Shown here one piece after another: positions 44,019-54,266 of a stretch of 64,000 nt of DNA. The stretch's first letter is position 1. Each line of letters opens with the position of its first letter. The notes below the pieces were generated by a model. That model was not told the origin of the DNA, searched no databases, and saw only the letters and a list, made by a program, of their open reading frames with translations. Made by a program: the position numbers and the translations under genes. Location of the stretch: NCBI GenBank assembly GCA_016081115.2, contig CM071935.1, forward strand, positions 23,602,653 to 23,666,652, written 5' to 3'. The DNA is from Rehmannia glutinosa. Its lineage: Eukaryota; Streptophyta; Magnoliopsida; Lamiales; Orobanchaceae.

Positions 44019-44706
44019 AACAAAAATTTATTCACTATGACTTAACCGTGTTAAAATATTCCTATCCAGAAGGTGCCACGCCAAGTCGCCACGTGGAGTG
44101 ATATGATAGGTGATAAAATATTTAACTAAGATAAAAAGTGACCGACATGTAAGCAGAGCACAGCCCACGGACAGATTTCTCTTTTTTTTTTTTTTTTTTT
44201 CAATAACTTTAGATAAAGCTTTTATCCGACTTTTGCCCGAGAAGACGACAACAAATTTTAAGTGACATTAAGATCGGCCATTCTTTTGCTTTTTATATTG
44301 CCAAGGTAAATTATGCTTAAAAACGCGGATGTGCACGATAATTCTATTCAACATTCAAATAGTGTTATTTTGCGTTCGACGGGTCTCTTCGACGACAACC
44401 GATGATCCTCCTGAAGAAAAATCAAAAAAGAGAACAATTATGTTCGACCCCAATCTACTAATAACGATCTCTCCCCCGAATCGAACCCACACGGATGCTA
44501 TTCAAGATGAGTTCCCACCAAATCTTCACTACCGCATATGCCCGGGGAGCAATTTGATGGAGCAGGGATATGAACCCCTGACCTCCACCCCACAAACAAT
44601 TTGATGGAGCAGGGATCCACTTGCATAATGTGCGATCCCCTCAACAAATAAAGACAATAAAATGAAACCGATCAAAAAAAAAAAAAAAAAAACAAAAATT
44701 TATTCA
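44019..44706 (+). mobile_element. retroposed poly(A) segment with 16-bp TSD
   Basis: AACAAAAATTTATTCA occurs at 44019-44034 and 44691-44706. Between them lies 656 bp that ends in an A-run (44674-44690) preceded by AATAAA at 44656-44661. That is the form of a LINE-mobilised polyadenylated RNA. No LINE frame is present. A frame starting at 44440 (MFDPNLLITISPPNRTH) is not recognised and contains no domain I know. A second feature, a T-run at 44182-44201, may be a further nested insertion. Confidence 0.65.
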
Positions 44707-44708
44707 AG

Positions 44709-45113
44709 TCTCTTGTGAGATGGTATCACTATGGATCTAAATCAAAGTGAGAGACGGACTCTCTGATTTTAGATAAAGAAGATCTAAGGGCTCCGTCTTG
44801 AGAATATGAACCATGAAATAAATTTAAAAATAATAATGAACCATGAAAAAACAAAAATAAACCCTAAAAACATGAACCATGAAGAATAAACCCGAAAAAC
44901 AAAAATAAACCCAAAAAATATAAAATAAACCCTAAAAAAAACTAAAATTCCTAAAAACCCAAATCAATTAAAAATAAACCGAAGAAACAAAATAAATCCT
45001 AAAAATATAAATATAAACCCTAAGAAAAATAAAATCTGAAAAAAAAAACCTTTAAAACTTTGTGTAAGGGCTCCGTCTCACGGATCTAAATTCGTGAGAC
45101 CGTCTCACGCAAA
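44709..45113. mobile_element. MITE-like element with GAGAC ends
   Basis: The left end TGTGAGATGGTATCAC...GGATCTAAA and the inverse of the right end GTGAGACGGTCTCACGAATTTAGATCC form an imperfect inverted repeat. The middle is A-rich with repeats of AAATAAACCC. Same end motif as the element at 54105-54266. Confidence 0.45.
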
Positions 45114-45218
45114 TTTTTGGCAAAAAAAAAAGACGATAAAATGAAAGGATTTTACCCTTAAAAATTAACGCCGTTAGCACAATTAATATGTAGGGTCCGA
45201 TTATATACAAAGACATAC

Positions 45219-46019
45219 TAATATTGTTGAGTAAATTACATGGAATACGCTGCTTTTATTACTATTACCACACAACACGCTCCAATCACTCTTATACCTA
45301 TTTTTTTACTTTTGTACCTAATTTTTATTTTACGCTCCTTGCTATTTTTTGATTATTTTTTTCTTTTTTTTTTCTTGCATTGGTTTATATGTTATATAAG
45401 TTGTTTCGATGTTGTTTAAATTTGTTTCTATGTTGTTTTTATGTCGTTTCTTTGTTGTTTCCATGTTTCAAAACAACTTTAACCTATTTTTTATGCTATT
45501 TTTTATTCATATATTATTTTGTACATTGTTTCTATTGTTTCGGTGTTGTTCTAATAATTTTTTTGTTGTTTTCATGTATTATTCAATGTGTAAATACAAT
45601 TTTTACCTATATTTAAGCTCTTTTTATTCATGTTGTGTTTTAAATATTTTTTTCGTTGTTTTTGGGTTGTTTCCATACCCTTTTAATGTTATTCTGATGT
45701 TTTTTTGTTGTTTCAATGAAATTTTCGATGTTAATTCAAATACAATTTTTACCTATTTTTATTAAAAGAAACATGTTAAAAACAATGTTGATACACAGAA
45801 ACATATTTGAAATAATGTTAAAACACAGAAACATGTTTGAAACATGTTAGAAACAATGTTGAAACAAAGTGTAAAAATATCCGGGAATTTTTGCTGGAGC
45901 GTATTATTGTGGTAAAAAAGAGCGGGAGCGTAAATTTAGGTAAAATTGTACCGAGAAGCGTAAAAGACTGACATTAACTTAAAAAAGGTGGGTATTTATG
46001 TCAATTATCTAATATTGTT
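45219..46019 (+). mobile_element. unnamed MULE-like non-coding element, copy 2
   Basis: The element (45229-46009, 781 bp) starts GAGTAAATTACATGGAATAC and ends TTTATGTCAATTATC. It is flanked by TAATATTGTT at 45219-45228 and 46010-46019. A 10-bp duplication and GA...TC ends fit a Mutator-like DNA transposon. The body is T-rich with recurring GTTGTTTC and TTACCTATTTTT, as in copy 1 (32851-33840, opposite strand). Frames inside (45380-45765) are low-complexity and not genes. No transposase. Confidence 0.75.
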
Positions 46020-46047
46020 CTTTTTAGTTTTTAGATGTCTATAATTA

Positions 46048-46325
46048 AAGCTTGGCAAAATAGGTCCAATCCAATGGGCGGGTCCAACCAACCCACGTAT
46101 AGAATTGGGCAGGACTAGTCTTCGTTTTTAGAGACACGTAGATATCTGACCAATTTTGGCTCGACTCAAATGGACCGAATTAAGTCCATGTGGCCGACAT
46201 ATTTTAGACATAAAAATAGGTATTAGTTTTGGCTGGGCGAGGAAAATGACGACTCGACTATTTTTGGGCTGACCCAACCTACCCTTATTTTTTGTGTTGG
46301 CCAAGTTTGAACATTTGCCAGCTCT
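46048..46325. mobile_element. hAT-like MITE
   Basis: Ends AGCTTGGCAAAAT and, inverted, AGAGCTGGCAAATG. The subterminal parts have GGGTCC/GACCC-type repeats like other hAT elements in the window. The flanking 8 bp do not match well, so the ends are approximate. Confidence 0.45.
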
Positions 46326-46459
46326 ATTTGTTTTTTGCATTGTTCTCATCTATTGTATTTGAAAGTAAATTGCATATGTAACTTATCCTTTAAATCTTTT
46401 TAATTCTTGTATAAAATTCATGGCTAGTTAAATATGAAAATTTAGATGGATTGTGATGT

Positions 46460-46830
46460 TGTATTTTAAGGCAAATCACTCCAAGCTAAGGTTTCTGACA
46501 AAATTAAAGTATTTTTCCCCTCAAATGGGAAGTCTTTTAAGTCTTTCTTTTCCTTGAGCTGGAAATCTTGTACTAGGAACTTGTCTGCATACACGCAAAT
46601 GTTAGACGGACCCTGAGGTTGTCTCAGGGAGGCCACTTCGATGCTCAAGTCAACACGGTGAACGAGAGAGAATATAAAATAATAAATAAATACTGAATAA
46701 TAATTAAATGAGATTATGAGAGATTAACTTACAAATGAAGAGGAGACACCTTTAGATACCTGGGTGGCGGTCTACGGACCGCATAAGAGAAAATGACCGG
46801 ACCTCGTAAGCCAAATTATTACATCTATAG
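46460..46830 (-). mobile_element. possible LTR fragment of a Tat-type gypsy element
   Basis: On the minus strand it reads TTGACTTGAGCATCGAAGTGG followed by CAGGGTCCGTCTAACA, which is like the R-U5 boundary of Tat-type plant LTRs. No primer site, partner LTR or coding region was found, and the ends are approximate. Confidence 0.3.
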
Positions 46831-47406
46831 CCAATTGATTATTGGACAATTAATAAAATTAATCCAATATATATATATATATTGAATTATATATTAAATT
46901 ATTAATAATTAAAGGACGTTTTTGCCCCCGACAAATTGAGAGACTTTAATCGAATTGAAAGTAATACTATGATCTATAATAAGAAAAATCACGATTCCTC
47001 CAGAATAATTTTTCCAAGCTCTCATTATTTTAACACAAAATGTTTATAATTAAAGAAAATATATTAATATCGAATATTACATAGGCAAGTAAGGTGGGGA
47101 TTTATCTTGTATTTCAGTGGCAAAGACTTATATTATTATATTATGATTAATCCAACTTCGAATATATACAAAGTATAGTGTGCGTGTTCTCTTCCATACT
47201 GTCCTCTATTTTTCCAAAAAATGTAGCCATGTGAAAATACTTTAGGCTGCAAAAAACAAATTAAAATACTGTGGGTCCCACAAACAATAATTAGAAGACG
47301 AATGGGCCCCCCACCATGACCAGGTCTAGTCAGACCGCGCAAAAGTTAATCAAACAAGGCGGCCTATTTTTCTCTCTCTTTGATTAAATAATTAATTTTA
47401 AGAATT
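46831..47406. other. AT-rich intergenic sequence
   Basis: Contains an (AT)n patch at 46869-46884. No gene is supported. Confidence 0.4.
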
Positions 47407-47462
47407 TTCATTCTCCTCTTTTTTTTTTTTTTTTTTTTTTTGAGAAATTCATTCTCCTCTTT
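47407..47462 (-). mobile_element. ultra-short LINE tail insertion
   Basis: TTCATTCTCCTCTTT is present at 47407-47421 and 47448-47462. The 26 bp between are only T (about 20) and GAGAAA. On the minus strand this is TTTCTC plus poly(A), the same end as the LINE remnant at 29134-29150. So only the LINE tail was inserted. Confidence 0.7.
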
Positions 47463-47614
47463 GATTGATTAACGCGTCCTGAATATAACCTCGGCCATAT
47501 CTTTTTCACTCGGCGAAAATTGCAAATGAGTACCATTACTTAGGAAGTTGGCACACTTGGCACCATACTTTTATAAATATTACCATCGGACAACATTATT
47601 TTACTTGACGTTGC

Positions 47615-47981
47615 ATTATCATTAGTGTGGAAAAATCAAACAAAATTACTCGATATTCGATTCGAGATCGATTGTTAAAAGGTCGTTTAAGTTTAGTTCG
47701 TTAACATAACGAACAAAACTTGAACTTAACTTTTCGTTCGATAAAATATAAAGCTCGACTAAATTCGACACGATTTTTTGAAAAATGGAAAAAATATGTG
47801 TAAAATATCAAGTTGCTCGAGCTCGATTCATGTTCGACTTGACTAAAGCTCGTCCAAATTCGACTCGATCAATAATCAAAACAAACTCATATACAATTTC
47901 TTAGGCTCGATGAAAATTCAAACAAGTTTGAACAACATTATAAATGATTCAACTCCATTCGTTTACACTCCTAATTGTCGT
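47615..47981. mobile_element. hAT-like MITE near the host gene
   Basis: The element (47623-47973) starts TAGTGTGGAAA and ends TTTACACTCCTA, an imperfect inverted repeat of the TAGGAGTGTAAAC type. It is flanked by ATTATCAT and ATTGTCGT (6 of 8 match). Inside are many TTCGA and TCGAGC units. It lies about 0.9 kb upstream of the start codon at 48843. Confidence 0.6.
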
Positions 47982-48545
47982 TCTAGTGCAAACATTTGAA
48001 TGGTAAAGACATTGTCACTAAATTGACTACCAATTTCTTGCAATTTTGCTATTCTTTTAGGTGTGCTTATTATCATCAGTAATAATTTGTTGCATGTTTG
48101 CTATATTTTTGTGAAAAAATTAATTGATTTTATGTGTATACTTGTTAACATAAATAATAATATCAGACATCAGTATGAATATGGAGATTTTTTTACTAAT
48201 TTGTAATTTTTATGATAACAAGTAATGTAAATAAATATGGTCCACTTTTGTAGATCTTGAGTGTAAAAGACAAACTTATTTAACTGTAGAGAGATAAATG
48301 TAATAACACGTATTTATTATTTAAATTCAACAAGATAAAAATGAAAATTAGATAATAAGTTCTTGATTATCCATCTACATTTCATCCAAAGGTTAACAAC
48401 GAAACTAAAACCACAAAATTACATTAAATAATAGGATGCAAAGTGATAATTTTAAAAAAAGGCTGGTGACAAATACGATGAATTCCTAAGATGCCGCACC
48501 AAAAGTGCAATTTAATAACTTTCTATCTCTAAATATTTCTCTCTA
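47982..48545. other. upstream flank of the host gene
   Basis: AT-rich. It is the likely distal promoter of the gene at 48843. No other gene is visible. Confidence 0.4.
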
Positions 48546-48551
48546 TTCTCC

Positions 48552-48560
48552 TATATATAA
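48552..48560 (+). promoter_or_regulatory. TATA-like box, distal
   Basis: TATATATAA, 283 bp before the start codon. Less likely to be used than the one at 48671. Confidence 0.4.
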
Positions 48561-48670
48561 CCCACTTCTCTTTTTGTTTCACCTCGTTATTAATCCGAGT
48601 TAGAAAATAATTTTACTTCTAATATAGAAATATTTTCCCTCCCCGTATCGGAAGAGGAGTTGTTTTTGCG

Positions 48671-48679
48671 TATATAAAC
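48671..48679 (+). promoter_or_regulatory. TATA box of the host gene (candidate)
   Basis: TATATAAAC, 172 bp before the ATG at 48843. Transcription starting about 30 bp downstream would give a leader of about 140 nt rich in C and T, usual for plant genes. The leader also has TTTTCTAGG at 48796-48804, which could be a splice acceptor. Confidence 0.5.
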
Positions 48680-48842
48680 GAGTAGAAATCCGAAACTCTT
48701 ATCTGTAAATCTCTCTTTCCTTTACAATATTTCATCAATCGATAGTTTTTCCCCTGGGAATTATATATTTCTGGGTTCTCTCTTTTCAATTTTTTTTTCT
48801 AGGAAACATTATTATATCTTTCAGATTTTGTTGAGTGTGAAA

Positions 48843-49406
48843 ATGGGAACGGAGGTTTTACGGCCCCAAGATTTGTTGGTTGAAAGATTACGCGTCCCTC
48901 CGACGTCGTTCCACCGCCGGAAAAGTTTCTCGAACGGCAATTTGACGAACTTAGTTGTGAACCGGAAGCAACACAGGAAGCCTTCTCCCAAGCCGGATAA
49001 GAGGAGATTCAACAATGCCGCGGCGGAGGCAAAGAGATCGAGTCACGGCGGCGTTTCCGATCCACGACGGAAGGCTGACGTCACCAGCGGCGGTTTAGTC
49101 ATGGGGAAAGTTACGCTATTGAGAAGAGGCGAATCGTTAGGTTCGATTTCTTCCAAAATCACCGGCGGAAACCCTAAGGATCCGATTATTCAAAAGCCGG
49201 TCGACGATCTATCGTTTCCTAAGCAGATCCGCCTGGTGGCTTCGCCGCCCGTTGATATTTACGCCGGATCTGCTTTTTCCATGTCTCCATCTCCCCGATC
49301 CGTACCTCTTCCGTCCTTCTTCAACAAGAAGGGTCTTAATGATTGCGAAAGTAAGCAGTTCTACGATGCTACCAGAGATCTGAGGCGAATTCTTCGTCTC
49401 GAATGA
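48843..49406 (+). CDS. PNRC/Edc-type mRNA decapping co-activator-like protein
   Basis: An intact, single-exon frame of 187 codons. The open frame extends five codons further upstream without an ATG. The ATG at 48843 is in a good plant context (AAAATGGG), so it is the likely start: MGTEVLRPQDLLVERLRVPP. The protein is basic, rich in Ser, Arg and Pro, without membrane segments and probably largely disordered. Near residues 140-163 it has YAGSAFSMSPSPRSVPLPSF, which matches the PNRC/Edc1-type short motif (Tyr-Ala-Gly, then Ser-Pro, then Leu-Pro-x-Pro-x-Phe) known to bind Dcp1-Dcp2 and stimulate mRNA decapping. It ends TRDLRRILRLE, a C-terminus I expect for this plant family. The function is inferred from the motif. 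Codon use is more GC-rich than the flanks, and the frame is unbroken, both unlike the transposons. Possible poly(A) signals: AATAAA at 49420 and 49920. Confidence 0.8.
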   Translation: MGTEVLRPQDLLVERLRVPPTSFHRRKSFSNGNLTNLVVNRKQHRKPSPKPDKRRFNNAAAEAKRSSHGGVSDPRRKADVTSGGLVMGKVTLLRRGESLGSISSKITGGNPKDPIIQKPVDDLSFPKQIRLVASPPVDIYAGSAFSMSPSPRSVPLPSFFNKKGLNDCESKQFYDATRDLRRILRLE

Positions 49407-50985
49407 CGATCTCATTTTCAATAAATTCAGGAATCCGCTTTCTGGGCTCAGATTTTTTCGGATCTCGATTTCAATCCGTAGATATTTTTTCAAGAATACG
49501 GATGGAAGACTACACAAGATCGGAAATTCTCGAGCATAAATGAGAAGCGATTCATTTCAAAGGTGGTCTTATTTTAGCTTAATTTTGTGAATTCGTTCAC
49601 TTAGATTATTATAATATAATATAATTATAATCTTGTCGATTTGGTGGAAGATTAATGATGAATTCGTCTACTGTATTTATGTACAAAAAATAGGAAAATA
49701 ACTAGTTATTGGGTCTTTTGTTTTTTTTGAGTACAGTAATTGGGTCTTTCTGCTTATGTATAGAGAAAAGAGAAAAAAAAAAAAAAAGTAAGCTGGGTTA
49801 GAATTTGGGAGGCTACAGAAATTGTTGATGCATATATGGGTATTGTCTCGTATGCTATGGTGTAGCCCAGTTGTAGTTTCTTTTTTCCCGTTGTTCTTTC
49901 GTTCTTGTGAGTTATCATCAATAAAAATTATCACTAGTAATTATTATTATTATTAATATATATTTCTAATTGTATTTTTTATTTGGAGAAACTTTCATTC
50001 CGTTTATTCTACGTTATGGTCTTAGACCGAATTTATCAATTTATTATTTACTATATCAAGCTATATTGTGAATGACAGTTTCATGTTGTGAGGTGGCAGT
50101 TTTGTATAATATTGGGCCATAAGTCCGTACTATCATTTTTTATTTTATTTTTAATTTAAAGTTATTTTTAACTAAGAGAGTGGAGAACAAACAACAAAGG
50201 CCAAACCTCAAAGGGTCAAGTACCTCATGGACACAAGTGGGAAAAGTCTATGTAAGCACAAGGAACCATTCAACAAACGCTTAAAAGGAGAACAAAACAC
50301 CAACTGGAACAAGACTCCATAAAAGAGAAAAAGTCCATACAACCAAAATCAAACCATAACAAAAAGTCAAAACTAAAGAAAACAAAATAATTTTTTCAAA
50401 ATTTTAATAATAATTTATATTTCACTAGTGGATCTAACGACGAAGACATTGTTAAGGGAAAAAATGGCTTTGTCCGGATGAAATGAAAATGTACTCAAGA
50501 TGTCTCAATTTATCAACATTTAATGTTTAAGTATTGATACCACCAATAGGCTATTTCACATACCCTCTAACCCTTCACACCAATTCTTTAGCATCAGACT
50601 TCTAACATCAATAATGACTAATGATGATTCATTAATACACCTAGAATGCAGCTCTGTCAAGAAAATAGTACCAAAACTACCCAGGAGTGCCCGATGATTG
50701 TCTCATAATATTGTTCGAAGTTCTGATGATATCAGCAATTAAACTCCCAATTATTAATAAGTGAATTCCTCTTATATGTACCCAAAATCTAAATCACCAC
50801 AAACAAGGAATATGATTGATTCCAGCAATACCAATGATTCAATCCAATAATCCGGAAAAGAAAAGGAAAAAAACAACAACCCGCATACCAGACCTTGTTG
50901 GTGGTGCTCATCCAAATATATTTTTTGCATGAATACATTTTTGGGTTTTGCACTGCTGCCATTCACATACCCTTATCATGTGACT
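49407..50985. other. 3' flank of the host gene and intergenic AT-rich sequence
   Basis: The first part is the likely 3' untranslated region, with AATAAA at 49420 and 49920. After that, nothing is recognised. The frames seen here are short and unsupported. Confidence 0.4.
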
Positions 50986-51258
50986 TTTGGCATACTATCA
51001 CTAATTTGAGACCTAAATCATACCCAGACCGCCGACGAATAATAGGTACCCCACCCCAGGCAGAGTTAGTGAGTCGCGTAATAGGCGACCATTTCGCGCG
51101 GTTCGGGACAGCAAAAAGAAAACCACATAACTCTTCAAAGAAATTATGAGTTTAATTATCGGACTACGTGGCTACATACTATCACTAATTTTAGACCTAA
51201 ATTATATCTACAAGAATAAAACCACATAGCTCTTCAAAGAAATTAGGAGTTTATCAGA
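50986..51258. repeat. diverged direct duplication with GC-rich insert
   Basis: GCATACTATCACTAATTTGA (from about 50990) and ACATACTATCACTAATTTTA (from about 51174) begin two copies that end with CTCTTCAAAGAAATTA and GAGTTTA. The first copy has an extra block of about 85 bp (51025-51115) with CCGCCGACG, CCCCACCCCAGG and TTTCGCGCGGTTCGGG. It is much more GC-rich than the surroundings and not recognised. Confidence 0.6.
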
Positions 51259-51489
51259 CAGTAAAATAGTGCATCTCACATAAGAATACAAAGAGATGAT
51301 CGGAAGAGATTAAATTCTACCTTCGAGTCTTCTTCCATTTAGGTTTATCCCGCTCTATTATTGTTATTTTGCCTTTGAGTTGATTTCTTCCTTCTAGACC
51401 CCTTCATTCCGAAATTATCTTCCGAAACAATTTTTTGGCCTTTGAGTCCACAACTTTTCAGAATTATTCATGCCTGTTGGTATTCTACC

Positions 51490-53480
51490 TAACAGTGTTC
51501 TGTTTTTAAAACCTATTAAATTGTAAATTACAATGTTGCCACTTAAATTAATTGAATAGGAGGGTAATTTAGTCCAATCAAAAATTCACAGAAATATTTA
51601 CACTTTTAAGATAGAACAGAAATATTTACACTTTTAAGATAGAAGAATAGATATTGAAATTTTGTTTTATAATTTAAAATCAACAGACACTTGAGAGAGC
51701 TAGCTAGTTGATTAAATTGAGAATTTCAACTTATAAACCATTGCTTGAAATTGATAGATTGATTATCAATAATAAGATAACTTGATGAATCAACCTCTCG
51801 AACAATTCTATCGAAGATTTAGATGTTTGTATTTTTAATAATTTTCATTTAAGTATTTTTTGTTATAAAATAAGAAATCCACCTATTAATGATCAGTCAA
51901 ATATAGCACAGGTAATTTATACTTGGTACTTACACACACATTTCTTGTGGATACGGCAACCCTACTCATTACACTATATTATAACTTGTCAACCGTACAC
52001 TTGCAGTATATTAGGTGAGCATTTTATGCCTAACAAGTTTTTGGCACCGTTGCCGTAGAATGTGTTTTGTGTGATATAAAGGTTGATTGCCTAGTTGTAA
52101 TTTGACTACTTTTTTTCATTTTTCTTTCTTTCTTTAATTGTTTTAACTTTTTTTTGGACGTACATCGTTGGATGAAATTATAATGTATGAACATAAATGA
52201 CCAATCGATGACACTACGGGAATTTTTGACAGTCAAAGAGCGATCGCTTTTATTACTTATTATCCACCTCAAGAAAATATATGGGCTCATGATATTGAAA
52301 ATCATGAAATTTATTATCAGCCACAAGAATGATTGTTTAGCTTGGAAGAAATATTTTATCAATTCTTAGCCGGCTGTGAGGCAAAAAAATAACAAGTTGA
52401 GATAAAACATCAGTCCAAGTTGGAGGAAATTCTTGCTCAAGTTATAGTAAAGAGTATGATAAGACAACAGAATTTGAGGATAGAAAACTATGAATCGAGA
52501 CAATTTTTCAACAAATCGAGATTAAATGTCAATATATATCAACGCCACTTCAAAAAATGTTTGATCAAATTAATGATGATGTGTTGGCATCATTTTTGGA
52601 ACCTGATAAAGTAGAAAATTATGAACATAAATTGTCCATAATGAAAAAGGTGGACATCCTTCAAAATTTGGAGACTTTTGAAGAGTGCAATCCGACCTTA
52701 CAAGAGGAGCCACATCAGATTAACTCAGGGAGTTTTTCTATCTTTCACTCAATTGAAAATCTTATTTTTAATAAAAACGTGTGCACTCTATATGTAAGTT
52801 AGAATATAGATTTTTCAAATTTTAAGAAACATATACTAGATGGAACAATGCTTGAAAATGGTGATCAATTCATATGTTATACAAATTCATTGATATTTAA
52901 TATGAATAAAGATAGAAATACCTTTATTATGATTGAAAAACTATTTTTAAATGTTAGGAACACATTTTTTGATTTCCGAAAGAACCTCAAAGTGATCCTA
53001 GATCATCTACGTATTACATACACTCAAGGATCGACTATAATATTAGAAAACTCAAAGACGGGTATGATTGACACTTAATTTTAGACCTAAATGAGTAAAA
53101 TAAAAGTTTACCTAAAGATTTTAAACTTAGTGCTTTTTGGGAGGCAACCCAAATTTTTTTACATTTATTTTTATTTTCATTTTGATTTATTTAACTGTGT
53201 GGTTGCTTGTTTGTTTTGTTTAAATTATCATTTTACAGGTTTAAAATGAATAAAAAAAGACAGCAAACATATGAGCTGATAGAAGCAGAACATGACATCG
53301 ATGGATATACCATTTTATCCACCACCGACATGGCACACTCCACCATAATTTCCTGTTGATGTATCACCCCTAGATCTATGAGTACTACTAGGTAAGTACG
53401 TACTTTATATTCCTTTCTTCTTGTTCTCGTTCATTGAGGACAATGCACACTTTATGTTTGGGGGAGTGGTAGTTTGATTA
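51490..53480 (+). mobile_element. Athila-like gypsy remnant
   Basis: The right end of a probable 5' LTR (to 52035, ending CCTAACA) is followed by a primer-site-like TTGGCACCGTTGCCG at 52041-52055, the form used by Athila and Tat elements. A decayed gag-like region follows (52187-53080). The phrase TTGGGAGGCAACCCAA at 53137-53152 and a polypurine tract TTTGGGGGAGTGG at 53457-53469 after GAGGACAATGCAC are characteristic of Athila elements. Protease, RT and integrase are missing. Direct repeats of AGAAATATTTACACTTTTAA occur at about 51593-51640. Confidence 0.65.
52187..53080 (+). pseudogene. gag-like frames of the Athila-like remnant
   Basis: Several overlapping frames, each ending in a stop: one with MTLREFLTVKERS, one with KLEEILAQVIVKSMIRQQN, one with MFDQINDDVLASFLEPDKVE, one with LRITYTQGSTIILENSK. 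The heptad-like Leu/Ile pattern resembles Athila gag C-terminal regions, but the match is loose. They lie after the primer site, where gag is expected. Non-functional. Confidence 0.4.
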
Positions 53481-54104
53481 ATGGTATCTTGTGCCTTTTG
53501 TATTTTGAATCTAGTAAAAAAAATTAACTTTGAGTCGAGTCTTATGTATCTTATGATGAAAATGATTGTGAACTTGCTTCACTATATAGATTTTCTGAAT
53601 ATGATATGATTGCTTGTTGAAAGAGCATATGTTGAACCTTGAAATCGTGATTTTATTTGTGCAACAATCTTCTTATCAATTTTAGTCTATTGTTCGAGAA
53701 TATGAGATTAAATGTTAACTGAATGATTCCATCAGACTCTAAGACTTGTTTGAATATTAGTCAAAACAACTTTATAAGTAATGAATTTTCAATTTTTAAT
53801 GTGTTGGTTTTTCTTGTGAATCTAAATAATTAACAACTAGGAGTATGACTAGGAGTAACCATAGTGCCTAAAAGTTAAGCTCAATCTAGTTGAGGAAGGT
53901 TTCTGTAAGTGTTTGCAAAAAAGAAAGATATGATTTTTAGTTGTGGTAATGGGTCAAAATGACTACTCTACAATAAAAAAATGAAATTATTTTGAAAACA
54001 AATATTTTTTAGCCATTTTGGCATAACAAAAGACATTCATACCTTTCTATTATATTTGTTTGATATTTGGTCTATTTCTCTCTCTCTTATCCCTCTCCAC
54101 ACAA
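53481..54104. other. sequence after the Athila-like polypurine tract
   Basis: Probably further 3' sequence of the Athila-like element, AT-rich, without a frame. An LTR could not be delimited. Confidence 0.35.
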
Positions 54105-54266
54105 AAACTTGTGTGAGACGGTCTCATGGATATAATCCATGAGACAGATCCTATATTTAAATAAAAATTTGACCCAAACCCATACCCATGAAAAGAATCC
54201 GTATTTTGGTATTTTTTGGGATCCGTCTCATAAACTTAGATCCGTTAGACAGTCTCACATAAAACC
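54105..54266. mobile_element. MITE-like element with GAGACGGTCTCA ends
   Basis: Left TTGTGTGAGACGGTCTCATGG (54109 on) and the inverse of the right end, TTATGTGAGACTGTCTAACGG, form a good inverted repeat. The middle (about 110 bp) has no coding sequence. Related ends occur at 44709-45113 and 41254. Confidence 0.6.

Noticed and set aside
44560..44640. SINE with a tRNA-type B box (GGGTTCATATCCC or GGTTCGATTC on the minus strand)
   Set aside because: No A box at the right distance, and the poly(A) tail and duplication fit the plus strand instead.
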